DNA from: Ardenticatenaceae bacterium
GTDB taxonomy: Bacteria; Chloroflexota; Anaerolineae; Promineifilales; Promineifilaceae
Reading direction: 5' to 3'
DNA length: 64,000 nt
Assembly (NCBI GenBank): GCA_020634315.1
Contig: JACKBV010000025.1
Location: forward strand, 1-64,000
The notes beneath the pieces were generated by a model that saw nothing but the letters and a program-made list of their open reading frames with translations, did not search any database and was not told the origin of the DNA. How positions within the stretch are numbered: the stretch's first letter is position 1; every line of letters starts with the position of its first letter. Positions 26,709 to 35,622 of the stretch are shown here, in pieces. A program made the position numbers and the translations under genes.

Positions 26709-28187
26709 ATGAACAAACACTTCACGCAAATGCGACCTTTATTCCTGGGCATGATAACCCTCGCCATTCTCATTTTCTCCCATCAGCAGCCATTAAGCGC
26801 CACACCGGCCACAACAGAAGGCGGTGTCGTGCGCCGTGTTAATGTGCCCTACACCAGCGCCCAAGTTGGCGACCCCGATGGCATTCCTGTGCCAGAGCGA
26901 GCCATCTTTTGGTTTGGCGAAGTTGGCCCAACTACCAGCAATTACACCGATGTGCGTGTTATCTACAACGACGCACAACTTCATGTCACAGCCCATGTCT
27001 TTGACCGGCTCCTACGATATGACACATCGCCAGCGGCCAGCGATTTGGATCAATGGGATGCCGTATCCCTTTACTTGCAAACAAATGGCAACAGTGGCAG
27101 CACACCCACCAACCAATCCTACCGTTTTGTTGCCCAATTCAACTTTAATGAAGCACGCAGCAACTATGAAGCGGCTTATCGCGGCAATGGCTCCGGATGG
27201 GCAGCCGCCAACGTTGATTTCGAAACGGTTGACGGCTGGCAAGGGGCTGGCCCTAACGATGACCAAATTGATCGCGGCTGGAATGTAACTTTTCGCATTC
27301 CCTTCTCCAGCCTGGGATTGTCTGGCCCGCCTTCTAACGGCACCATTTGGGGCTTCGCCCTGGTTGTTCATGACCGGGATACGGCCAATGGCTCTCCGCC
27401 CATCCCCAACCAGATATGGCCGGAAGCGATGAACGCCAATCAGCCTGGATCGTGGGCACAGCTTCGCTTTGGCATCCCTACCTATTCACCGCCGCTCTCC
27501 ACGCCTGCCGGAGAAGTGATTATCCGCGATGGCACAAATGGCACAGTGAAAGACGCGCAAGTCGGTGGCAATGCCAATTGTGGCATTCCGCCCATGAGCA
27601 ATGGCGGGCAATTTTGGCCGCAATGGGGCAGCATAAATTACGCTGGAACGGATTTTGCGCTCTATATGAACATTCAAAACCAGTGGAATTTGGGGGATGC
27701 CAACTGTTTTTCTAAGTATTACATCACTTTCCCGCTGCAAGCACTGCCGTCAAACAAGGTGATTCGCTCGGCGACCCTCGTCATCACGCAGTTTGGCAAT
27801 GCCAATCAGGGCGGCCAATACCCGGATCCGCCCGAACCTTCGCTGCTTCAAGTGCTGACTGTCGATGAAGATTGGCAGGAGAACAGCATTACCTGGAATA
27901 ATGCGCCGATGGCTGTGGAAAATATCAGTTTCACAGAGATTGGGGTGATGGCTCCCGGCAGCCCACAAATCGCGCGAGAATTGGATGTGAGCCGTGCCGT
28001 GGCGCAGGCTTATGCACAAGGGCAACCGTTACGACTGGCGCTTTACTCGGCGGATGGCGAGCTGCACAGTGGTAAATATTTCCGCGCATCCGACGTGGAT
28101 GTTGCTTCTGCGCGACCTACTTTAATTGTCAGACTAGGGGATGCCGCCCCGCCGACTGATTGGGCGTATTTACCCATTGTGCGTTGA
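26709..28187 (+). CDS. Secreted protein with CBM9-like and DNRLRE domains
   Basis: 492 residues from the ATG at 26709; an upstream in-frame start would lie inside the terminator hairpin. A signal peptide (about 1-32) precedes a CBM9/DOMON-type beta-sandwich (about 45-250), with WDAVSLYLQT and GWNVTFRIPFSSLGL as hallmarks. After it comes a DNRLRE (CBM96-like) domain around 270-480, marked by SATLVITQFG and DWQENSITWNNAP. Both are known as glycan-binding modules; no catalytic domain is present. The C-terminus DWAYLPIVR is a short LPIV tail. It probably binds polysaccharide at the cell surface, with the neighbouring propeller as partner. No ACGGCCGT copy in the gene. Confidence 0.78.
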   Translation: MNKHFTQMRPLFLGMITLAILIFSHQQPLSATPATTEGGVVRRVNVPYTSAQVGDPDGIPVPERAIFWFGEVGPTTSNYTDVRVIYNDAQLHVTAHVFDRLLRYDTSPAASDLDQWDAVSLYLQTNGNSGSTPTNQSYRFVAQFNFNEARSNYEAAYRGNGSGWAAANVDFETVDGWQGAGPNDDQIDRGWNVTFRIPFSSLGLSGPPSNGTIWGFALVVHDRDTANGSPPIPNQIWPEAMNANQPGSWAQLRFGIPTYSPPLSTPAGEVIIRDGTNGTVKDAQVGGNANCGIPPMSNGGQFWPQWGSINYAGTDFALYMNIQNQWNLGDANCFSKYYITFPLQALPSNKVIRSATLVITQFGNANQGGQYPDPPEPSLLQVLTVDEDWQENSITWNNAPMAVENISFTEIGVMAPGSPQIARELDVSRAVAQAYAQGQPLRLALYSADGELHSGKYFRASDVDVASARPTLIVRLGDAAPPTDWAYLPIVR

Positions 28188-28191
28188 TCTT

Positions 28192-28219
28192 AAAAACGCG
28201 GCCAATTGGCCGCGTTTTT
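28192..28219. terminator. Bidirectional palindromic terminator
   Basis: AAAAACGCGGCCAATTGGCCGCGTTTTT is a perfect palindrome, with A and T runs on the two sides. It can stop transcription from both directions between the CBM9 gene and the minus-strand glycosyltransferase. Confidence 0.9.
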
Positions 28220-28220
28220 C

Positions 28221-28355
28221 ATTTATAGCTGCTTTACGAACTCCCAAATCAGTGGCAGATGGGGCGTTGATGTCGTGACTCGCTTCTACTGCAATTAACT
28301 GTACTTGTTCTGGATAACGGGCTGCATAATCGCGGCTGCTGCGCCCCATTCTCAT
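28221..28355 (-). pseudogene. Possible alpha/beta-hydrolase remnant
   Basis: A short minus-strand frame starting two bases after the glycosyltransferase stop reads MGRSSRDYAARYPEQVQLIAVEA. This looks like the helix and strand after the nucleophile elbow of alpha/beta hydrolases (A..YP..V..L.L.). It has no ribosome-binding site, and its frame runs through the terminator. I read it as a gene fragment, but it could be chance. Confidence 0.3.
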
Positions 28356-28356
28356 G

Positions 28357-29688
28357 TTATGAGCGACGCCTTTGAACCCACTGCGCTAACTGCCACAAGG
28401 CCAACGCCGCAAAAATCGTGAGAAATGCGTCAATTGGCAGCCGGTAGCGCACCAGCGTCCAGGTAAGCAGGTGAATGCCTGTATAAACCAGGATGAAAAG
28501 GTAAATGAGTGTGAAGGGTGAAGCCAACCACTGCTGCCAGCCGCCGTATCGATAACGGAACGTGCGAATTAAACCGTAGAGCATAAATGGCAAAAACAAG
28601 CCAAAGCTGGCAACCCGCGACACATTGCTGACGACGCTCGATTTAGCTGTCGGCCAAAATTCAAAATAGGGAGGGATGCGGCTTAAGGAAAGCAGCAGAT
28701 AACGACCCGGATCAGCCATAATGTCGGCCAACGCCAGTTTTAATAATGCTGAATCGAGTTTGGCTTCATTCAAATAAAGCAAATCTTGGGGAATTAGAGA
28801 GTAATAGGAACCCATTTCGGGGGGCAAAATGGGGATGAATTTCGTGCCATAAATGGGGTGATTGCCCCAATAAAAAGCATAGCCGGAATTGGTGTTGAGC
28901 ATGACGAATTGATCGAAGACGATGTAGTTACGAATAATCCAGGGTAACATCATCAAGATGACGATCACGAAGGGCAGCACAACCTGCCACAGTTTGGGAC
29001 GGGTTGACCACCACAGCCATAGCAACAAGAAGGGGATAAAGAGCAGAAAAAGTTGGCGCAGTAAGACAACGACGCTCAGAGCCAGACCCAGATGCAGCCA
29101 TTGGCGCAGCAACGGCCGTTCCGCCATTTTTATCCCCAAAGCAACATCAAAACTCCACAAGATAGACGTGATGTAAAAACTCTCCGTCATCAATGCGCCA
29201 GCGTAATAGAAGAAGTAAATGTAAACGGCCGTTATCCCTGCCGCAATCAAGCCAATCCACTGCCCACGCTGCCACTCAGGCTGCGTCATTTCCGCGCCAG
29301 CCCGCGGCGAAAACAGACGCTGGGCAACACGATAAACCAGCCAGGGCATCAAAATGCCAACCAGCACCGCCTGCAACAAACGCGCCGCCAGCGGGCTAGA
29401 ACCGGTAAGCGCATACACCGCTACCAGATAAAGCGTATACAAGAATGACCAATGTGCCGTTGGCTCATTGGCACGCGTGGCCGGCCACCACTGTTCGCCA
29501 AACGAAAAGCCATGCCCGTCCAGCACACGCAGCGCCAGATTATGGTACGACTCCTGATCGGCCGTGCCGGGCAATTCCACAACCTCATTGCCCAAATACA
29601 ACGCCGATCCCACGCGCAGCAGCACGGAAACAAGCAATATCCAGATTAACAATTTCTTCGGGTCAGTAAACTGTGCGCGCAAATTCAT
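28357..29688 (-). CDS. Membrane glycosyltransferase, GT39/ArnT-like (GT-C)
   Basis: 443 residues from the ATG at 29688, placed 11 bases after the upstream stop; the frame stays open further but without support. About ten membrane helices. The first periplasmic loop ELPGTADQESYHNLALRVLDGHG carries the acidic D/E residues used by PMT/ArnT enzymes. It transfers a sugar from a polyprenyl-phosphate donor to an acceptor outside the membrane. Such donors would come from the GT2 at 57015. It is the last gene before the terminator at 28192 on this strand. Confidence 0.82.
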   Translation of the reverse strand: MNLRAQFTDPKKLLIWILLVSVLLRVGSALYLGNEVVELPGTADQESYHNLALRVLDGHGFSFGEQWWPATRANEPTAHWSFLYTLYLVAVYALTGSSPLAARLLQAVLVGILMPWLVYRVAQRLFSPRAGAEMTQPEWQRGQWIGLIAAGITAVYIYFFYYAGALMTESFYITSILWSFDVALGIKMAERPLLRQWLHLGLALSVVVLLRQLFLLFIPFLLLWLWWSTRPKLWQVVLPFVIVILMMLPWIIRNYIVFDQFVMLNTNSGYAFYWGNHPIYGTKFIPILPPEMGSYYSLIPQDLLYLNEAKLDSALLKLALADIMADPGRYLLLSLSRIPPYFEFWPTAKSSVVSNVSRVASFGLFLPFMLYGLIRTFRYRYGGWQQWLASPFTLIYLFILVYTGIHLLTWTLVRYRLPIDAFLTIFAALALWQLAQWVQRRRS

Positions 29689-29698
29689 CCTCTTCCCC

Positions 29699-30940
29699 TC
29701 ACACGTCTTCTCGTAATGCGTTCGCGTAAACCTCATCCATCAGGCGCAGGGCGACCTGCCAATCGTAGCGCGTTTCGGCCAGAGAACGGCCGTTTTCCGC
29801 CAACCGCTGCTGTAATGCCCGATCCTGCAACAAGCGAATTGTCTCGCGTGCAAAAGCAGTCGGCGTATCAGCCACCAACACTTCGCGGTCATGCGTCGCC
29901 TCAATTCCTTCCAGGCCAATTGTCGTCGTCACAGCAGGCATGGCGCGTGCAAAAGCTTCCAGCAAACGCACACGCATCCCACTGCCCGCCCGCACCGGCA
30001 CCACCATCAACGCCGCCTTCTCCATATAAGGCAGCAAATCGGGCACATAGCCGGTCACATCCACTGCCCCCGGATACGTTTCTGCCAACTGCACCAGGTC
30101 GGCGGGCGGCGATTTACCAATGATGGTCAAGGTCACATGCGGCATTTGTTCACGCACAAGGGGGAAAATCTCCTGGCTAAACCAGCGAATGCCATCCACA
30201 TTGGGTGGATAATTGAGCGAACCAAGGGTCATGATGTTTAAGGAATCAGGCTGGCGCTGCACGGGCTGCAATTGCTGCGTGTCCACCGCAATGGGTATCA
30301 CGCTAATTTTGCGGGCCGTTTCAGCGTGCTGTGCTGTGGGCAGCCCGACCATCAACGCGCCGCGATCTGGTTCAATCACGACCATTGTGTGATCGAATTT
30401 GGTGACCAACATCGCTTCATATTTTTTGATGCGCTCTGTTTCCAGGCGCAGCACGGGCCGCAAAAACCAGGGCACGTTATCGATCAGCCGCTCGGAGATG
30501 GTCCAGGTGGCGTTATGTGCGTCAAAAACGGTAAACGGCCGTTTCTTGCCCGTCACCGCAAACGCATCCAACGCAAACTGCGTCATCGTCAATTGATCGG
30601 CGTGAACAACGTCAAAGGCTTCGCCAGCCAGCAAATATTGCACCAGCTTACGCATCCCGGCTAAATCGTCACGCTCAATGAGAAACGGCCGTCCCGTCAG
30701 GTTGCTCTTCAAAAAATAACCAACATCGGCAACGCGTGAACGGCGAATGGGCACTGTGTGAACGGCCGTACACACCTCTTGCAGCTTCGGCACAAACTCC
30801 ACTTCATCATCCCGCACAAACGAGACCAACGTCACATCATGGCCGCGATCCGCAAGATAGCGCAGCACATTCCACGTTTTCACACGTGGCCCAGCATTGG
30901 GCGGATAAGGAATAATCTGGCTGAGAAAAAGAACTCGCAT
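29699..30940 (-). CDS. GT4 glycosyltransferase
   Basis: 413 residues with the PEP-CTERM/EpsH-type GT4 look: MRVLFLSQIIPYPPNAGPRVKTWN at the start; LGSLNYPPNVDGIRWFSQEI, the start of the donor domain; and VRAGSGMRVRLLEAFARAMP as the nucleotide-sugar loop. It is a cytoplasmic, membrane-associated sugar transferase of unknown specificity. It sits directly between the GT2 at 30961 and the GT-C enzyme at 28357; gaps of 20 and 11 bases suggest one transcript. It is related to the enzyme at 22104, which has the same overall plan. Confidence 0.87.
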   Translation of the reverse strand: MRVLFLSQIIPYPPNAGPRVKTWNVLRYLADRGHDVTLVSFVRDDEVEFVPKLQEVCTAVHTVPIRRSRVADVGYFLKSNLTGRPFLIERDDLAGMRKLVQYLLAGEAFDVVHADQLTMTQFALDAFAVTGKKRPFTVFDAHNATWTISERLIDNVPWFLRPVLRLETERIKKYEAMLVTKFDHTMVVIEPDRGALMVGLPTAQHAETARKISVIPIAVDTQQLQPVQRQPDSLNIMTLGSLNYPPNVDGIRWFSQEIFPLVREQMPHVTLTIIGKSPPADLVQLAETYPGAVDVTGYVPDLLPYMEKAALMVVPVRAGSGMRVRLLEAFARAMPAVTTTIGLEGIEATHDREVLVADTPTAFARETIRLLQDRALQQRLAENGRSLAETRYDWQVALRLMDEVYANALREDV

Positions 30941-30960
30941 GAAAGCTTATCTCGATAAAA

Positions 30961-31878
30961 CTAAAGACGCGGCAGCTCGACAACCAGACGGCGATAAAAT
31001 TGAGCCAGACGTTGTAGAGCTTCCCGCTTTGGTTTCGATTGCAGCGGCAAAAACAAAGGGGCAAACACAATGCGCGGCAGCGCCGCCAAAAAGAGAATGC
31101 TCTTATACAGGTTTGCCGCCAACGCGCCATAATGTTTACGGAAGAAAATCACCTTGCCCCGGTACAGTTCAATGAACATTTTCTGCGCCACCTGGCGCGT
31201 GCTTTGCCCGCCATAATGAGTCACCTGCGACTGCGGCACCCAATACAAACGCCAACCAGCCTTTTGTAAACGGAAGCACAAATCCACCTCTTCAGAATAC
31301 ATGAAGTAGGTGTCGTCGAGGAATCCGACTGTGTTCAAAACAGTGCGGCGCAGCAAGAAAGACGCCCCTTGAATGACATCCACATCGCGCGGTGTTTCCA
31401 TATCCCAACGGCGCATGGGGTAACGGCCGTATGGAAAGAAATCATCCATATAAAACATGCGCCAAAACTCCCGCGCCAACGTCGGCATGGGATGACAAGA
31501 AATTTGCAGTGAGCCATCTGGATTCAACAAGCGCGAACCAGTTGCCCCAACTTTGGGATGTGCTTCAATAAAATCAATTAAATGTTGAATCGCCCCCGGT
31601 TTTACTTCCGTGTCAGGGTTCAGCAACAAAACATACTCGCTGTCACTATCACAGATAGCCTGATTATTCGCCTGCGCAAACCCCACATTCGCCTCGTTGA
31701 CAATCAGGCGCACTTGTGGGAAATGCTGCTGCACCATCGCAACGCTGTCATCTTTCGACGCATTATCTACCACCCACATCTCAAAATCGCATTGTGGTGG
31801 ATAGGCATACACCGATTTCAGGCATGCAGCCAACAACTCACTTGTATTCCAGCTTACGACAATGATCGCTAGTTTCAT
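30961..31878 (-). CDS. GT2 glycosyltransferase, rhamnosyltransferase-like
   Basis: 305 residues, GT-A fold. Hallmarks: IIVVSWNTSELLAACLKSV, VDNASKDDS, LLLNPDTEV (DxD-like, metal and nucleotide) and YSEEVDLCFRLQKAGW (acidic catalytic EEVD). This pattern is typical of WbbL-type rhamnosyltransferases, but the sugar is not proven. An aromatic-basic C-terminal stretch may anchor it to the membrane. It is 12 bases downstream of the ligase gene at 31891. Confidence 0.88.
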   Translation of the reverse strand: MKLAIIVVSWNTSELLAACLKSVYAYPPQCDFEMWVVDNASKDDSVAMVQQHFPQVRLIVNEANVGFAQANNQAICDSDSEYVLLLNPDTEVKPGAIQHLIDFIEAHPKVGATGSRLLNPDGSLQISCHPMPTLAREFWRMFYMDDFFPYGRYPMRRWDMETPRDVDVIQGASFLLRRTVLNTVGFLDDTYFMYSEEVDLCFRLQKAGWRLYWVPQSQVTHYGGQSTRQVAQKMFIELYRGKVIFFRKHYGALAANLYKSILFLAALPRIVFAPLFLPLQSKPKREALQRLAQFYRRLVVELPRL

Positions 31879-31890
31879 TCTGGATCCATC

Positions 31891-33330
31891 CTAATCTGAA
31901 CTGTCCGCCTCCCCTCTTGGCTGGATGACATACAGTTGATCTAAAACAACAAATCCCCCCAGAAAAAGCCAGCTTAATATGCCGGAACGTAACCCATTAA
32001 CGCCAATGTTATAGACATAGGGGATAACCCAATCGCCTAACATGGCTGTCACCATCGTTGCGACCAATCCGCCCAACGCCCCATAGGTATAAGCACGCGC
32101 AAAACTGCCTTTGGGAACGGCCGTTCGCAGCGACCATCCTAGTTTGCCAACCTCCCACGCGAACCACAAAAAGGCCAACAAACCCAACAAACCCACCTGC
32201 GCTACCAGGTCAACATAGTTATTATGAGAATTAAAGCGCACATACCAAACTCCCATAATCGGAAACAAAGGCGTATACCAGCTGTAATTGGCTGGCCCTA
32301 ACCCCAAAATCGGGTTCACTTTGACAATCTCGCCGACAATGCTCCACGCAGCCAGACGTGTCACCTGACTATAAGAGTTATCACCCACATAAATGACACG
32401 CTCCAAAATTTGTGGCAGCATAATCAAAACACCGGCACCGCCAACTGTAGACACGACAAAAGCCAGTCGCGGCCAACCCACCCATAAAATAACCATGGTT
32501 GCCACCAGTGCAGGTGCCCATCCCGATGTCCAGCCCAACGAAATACCCAACGTCACCATAAAGGAAGCGGCCGTAATCGCTAACAAAAGCCCACGCTGCC
32601 ACTTTTTCAGCTCTTCGTTAAACATACCCTGGCTCAAGGTCAACGAAACTATCCATATCCAAAAGACACTGCCCGTAGAACCATCATCGTAAATGCGCAA
32701 AACAGGCCGTGCTGGAGGAATCAGACGCGCAAAAACATAAATCGCGCCAATTCCAATGAACAAAAAGACCATTGCTTTCAGCCAACGGATGTTTTTGATG
32801 TGATGTGCAACCAACAAATATGCACAAACCACCACAACAAAAATGAAAAGCCCGCCAATACGCGCATCAACTGGCGCACCAGATATGGGATACCAGGGAA
32901 TAAAGCCAACAAAAAAGGAGATCACGGCAATGGCTACGAGCAGAACCAGCGGCGTAATGGTGTACGAGCGAATAATGACGATTCGGCGCTCGCGGGCCAG
33001 CATGTCAAACACCCACAAGCTGGTCAGGCCAAGGACAATAGCCATCGTTATCCCGACAGCTGGAATTGTAATGGGCAGCATCATTGCCGCATAAATCAAA
33101 AGCAGCAGCCCCACAGGAGGCCATTTCAGCAAAATCAAAACACCGGCAATCCCAATTGGCAAAGCAATTAAGACAAGTTGTAAATTACGGGGCAAGACGT
33201 AGGCCAGGGCGATGCTGAGGAAGAAAACGGCCGTTATTATCAGCGCCCGCTGCCAGACAAGCTGATTCTCGACCAACCAGTTACGCGCCGAACGGAGCGG
33301 ATGGTGATTGCCCACAGCAGGCCAATTCAT
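31891..33330 (-). CDS. O-antigen ligase/polymerase-like membrane protein (Wzy_C)
   Basis: 479 residues and about 12 membrane segments. The large loop has the Wzy_C-type pattern NSHNNYVDLVAQVGLLGLLA with the conserved His. It would polymerise or ligate lipid-linked glycan at the outer face. GGAGGGG lies eight bases before the ATG, and the start abuts the stop of the GT2 at 33331 with no gap. WaaL- and Wzy-type functions cannot be told apart by sequence reading. Confidence 0.85.
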   Translation of the reverse strand: MNWPAVGNHHPLRSARNWLVENQLVWQRALIITAVFFLSIALAYVLPRNLQLVLIALPIGIAGVLILLKWPPVGLLLLIYAAMMLPITIPAVGITMAIVLGLTSLWVFDMLARERRIVIIRSYTITPLVLLVAIAVISFFVGFIPWYPISGAPVDARIGGLFIFVVVVCAYLLVAHHIKNIRWLKAMVFLFIGIGAIYVFARLIPPARPVLRIYDDGSTGSVFWIWIVSLTLSQGMFNEELKKWQRGLLLAITAASFMVTLGISLGWTSGWAPALVATMVILWVGWPRLAFVVSTVGGAGVLIMLPQILERVIYVGDNSYSQVTRLAAWSIVGEIVKVNPILGLGPANYSWYTPLFPIMGVWYVRFNSHNNYVDLVAQVGLLGLLAFLWFAWEVGKLGWSLRTAVPKGSFARAYTYGALGGLVATMVTAMLGDWVIPYVYNIGVNGLRSGILSWLFLGGFVVLDQLYVIQPRGEADSSD

Positions 33331-34341
33331 CTATTTTGCCCCTCCGGCAGTACGGACACGCAATCCCTCACGATAACCGCGAGACATGTAGCTGCCTTGA
33401 ATTAGCAAATATAGCCAACACAGCCATTTTTTGCGTGCCGGATAACCTCGTTCTAACTGCTGCGCCATTTTTTGTAACAGCCACACAGATGGCCCCAACG
33501 CCAACACCCGACGCAGCAACTTACGTGCAACCATATTCGCCGAGTCTTGCGACCAGTTAATGGGCATTTTGTCGTGGAGCATGGGCAAATGGGGTATCAG
33601 GCCAGGATGCACTTCAAACAGCCGCACGGCCGATTTACAAGCACGCTGCCAGCGATTACAAGTCGATTCCAGGTCACGCAGCGAATTATCCCAATGATAT
33701 CCGGTTGCCTGACCGCTTTGCAGCAAACGAAAACCGGCCAGATGCGCTCGATAGCCAAAATCGACATCATCCCAATTAGGCCAGCCTCCGGTTGGGTCTT
33801 GCAACATGCCTAATTCATAAAAATCAGCCCGTTTCACAGCTAACAATTGTGTGTTTGCCCAGGAAAAATGAACTTCGCGATCCTGCTGATCCTGACTGCC
33901 GGCGTGCGGTCTTTTATTAATTGCGCCTAACGCACAGACGATGAAAGGGGGTGGCGGCTCTACCACGCTGCGCGTGATTAGCGTGCCCATCACCAGCACT
34001 TTCTCTTCGCGCAAACAAAGTTCGGATAAGGCTTGCAGTGCTTCAGGGGCAACCGTCACGTCATCGTCGATGACAACCAGCACTTCGCCCTGGCTGTGCT
34101 GCGCCCCATTATTGCGGGTGATGGTCGCGCCGCTGTTTTGCTGGCGGATGTACTGTAATGAGAAGGGAAACGGCCGTTTCGTGATCACCGCCTCATCATA
34201 AGTCGAGCCATCATCCACCACAATCACCTCAAACTGCTGTGGCGACAACGTTTGCGTACACAAACTATCCAGCAGTTTCAGCACCGAATCCGGCCGATTA
34301 TAGGTTGGGATAATGACACTAACCTTAAATTTTGTTTCCAT
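33331..34341 (-). CDS. GT2 glycosyltransferase
   Basis: 336 residues, GT-A fold. VSVIIPTYNRPDSVLKLLDSL is the nucleotide-binding start, VVDDGST and VVIDDDVTVAPEAL supply the DxD, and WDDVDFGYRAHLAGFRLL the catalytic acidic segment. It adds one sugar to the chain; donor unknown. It is first of a tight series (33331-30961) with the ligase and the second GT2, starting nine bases after the GT4 gene's stop. Confidence 0.88.
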   Translation of the reverse strand: METKFKVSVIIPTYNRPDSVLKLLDSLCTQTLSPQQFEVIVVDDGSTYDEAVITKRPFPFSLQYIRQQNSGATITRNNGAQHSQGEVLVVIDDDVTVAPEALQALSELCLREEKVLVMGTLITRSVVEPPPPFIVCALGAINKRPHAGSQDQQDREVHFSWANTQLLAVKRADFYELGMLQDPTGGWPNWDDVDFGYRAHLAGFRLLQSGQATGYHWDNSLRDLESTCNRWQRACKSAVRLFEVHPGLIPHLPMLHDKMPINWSQDSANMVARKLLRRVLALGPSVWLLQKMAQQLERGYPARKKWLCWLYLLIQGSYMSRGYREGLRVRTAGGAK

Positions 34342-34350
34342 CGTCCTAAA

Positions 34351-35622
34351 TTATGCCAATTGGCGCTCTTTCTCTTGATTTACGGCAATTAAACTCGCCA
34401 GATATTGCTCCACTTCATCGCCCATACGGTCCATATGAAAATGAGACAACACCATTTCCTGCCCCGCTTGCGCGATAAGCTCTGCTTGCTGCGGATTGTG
34501 CGCAATATCCTGTAATTGTGCAGCCAACGACCCGGCGTCACCCGCAGCAAACACATACCCCGTCTGCCGATGAATCGTCAATTCACCACTGCCGCCAGTC
34601 GTCGTGCCAACCACCAATAATCCCATGCCCATTGCCTCTTGTCCGGCACGAGCCAGCGGTTCAGCATACTCCGACGGCAAAATGAAAATGTGATATTGTG
34701 ACAAAACCTGCGGCATTTGTTCCCGTGGGACGGGTGGTTGGAATGTAACGATCTCTTCCAGGCCATGTTGTTGCACTAAGCCACGCACATAAGCCATATA
34801 CTCTGCCGGGCCGTCGCCCAGAATTGTTAAGGCAAATCGGTTGACCATCTTCTGATCTTTTAACTGCGCAAAGGCATTAATCACAGTGTGAACGCCTTTC
34901 TCCGCAGCAACTCGACCTGCCACCAGGCAACAAAGAGATGGTACATCAGCCAGCTTTACACTTCCCTTACGAGAAAACGTATGGAGGTCAATACCATTAT
35001 GAATAACTACCGCACTTTCGGGAATCATCCCCTGCGTCAGCAGGCGTTCGCGCACATAAGCGCTGACACAAACCGTATTGGGGTAACGCAATGACACTGG
35101 TTTTCCTTCCCGCGCCAACATTGTCAAGGCGATTGTGGCTGGAATGCGCTTTAACCAGCGTGCGACACGAGGTTTGGGCATTTTGCGCCAGTAGCGAATG
35201 TACTCATCTGGCATTTCAGGTAAATAATTTGCCAGGTAATAAACCATAGGCACGGGCATATTTTCGGCCTCTTGCAGCATAACGCGTGACAGGCCAATAC
35301 AATGCCAGGCAAAGATGACATCGGGTTGAAATTCGGCTACCAATTGGCGCAGGATTTGCACGGATTGTTGTTCGCGCTGGCGATGGTGTAGAAAGAACTG
35401 CCGGGTTGCGGATTCGCCCTGGTGCCAGTCGGGATCGACAGGCAAAAGGCGGTGAACGGGATACGGCCGTTTCCACTCCTCCCCATGCCGATACACACTG
35501 GTCAACACCGCCACCTCATGCCCTCTGGCAGACAGCGCCTCCGTCGTCTCCTCACACAACTGCATATACCCCCAATCATACTGACAAGGCGGATAATAGT
35601 TGGTGATCATCAAAACCCTCAT
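34351..35622 (-). CDS. GT4 glycosyltransferase, tandem paralogue A
   Basis: 423 residues. MRVLMITNYYPPCQYDWGYM starts the acceptor domain, and EYAEPLARAGQEAMGMGLLVVG is the donor-binding E-x7-E segment. It is clearly a duplicate of the next gene upstream (35622-36860), with the same YYPPC.Y.WGYM start, YRHGEEWK/F, VDPDW and YYLANYLPEMPDEY. The start overlaps that gene's stop by one base (TGATG), so translation is coupled. The two probably add different sugars or linkages. Confidence 0.88.
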   Translation of the reverse strand: MRVLMITNYYPPCQYDWGYMQLCEETTEALSARGHEVAVLTSVYRHGEEWKRPYPVHRLLPVDPDWHQGESATRQFFLHHRQREQQSVQILRQLVAEFQPDVIFAWHCIGLSRVMLQEAENMPVPMVYYLANYLPEMPDEYIRYWRKMPKPRVARWLKRIPATIALTMLAREGKPVSLRYPNTVCVSAYVRERLLTQGMIPESAVVIHNGIDLHTFSRKGSVKLADVPSLCCLVAGRVAAEKGVHTVINAFAQLKDQKMVNRFALTILGDGPAEYMAYVRGLVQQHGLEEIVTFQPPVPREQMPQVLSQYHIFILPSEYAEPLARAGQEAMGMGLLVVGTTTGGSGELTIHRQTGYVFAAGDAGSLAAQLQDIAHNPQQAELIAQAGQEMVLSHFHMDRMGDEVEQYLASLIAVNQEKERQLA

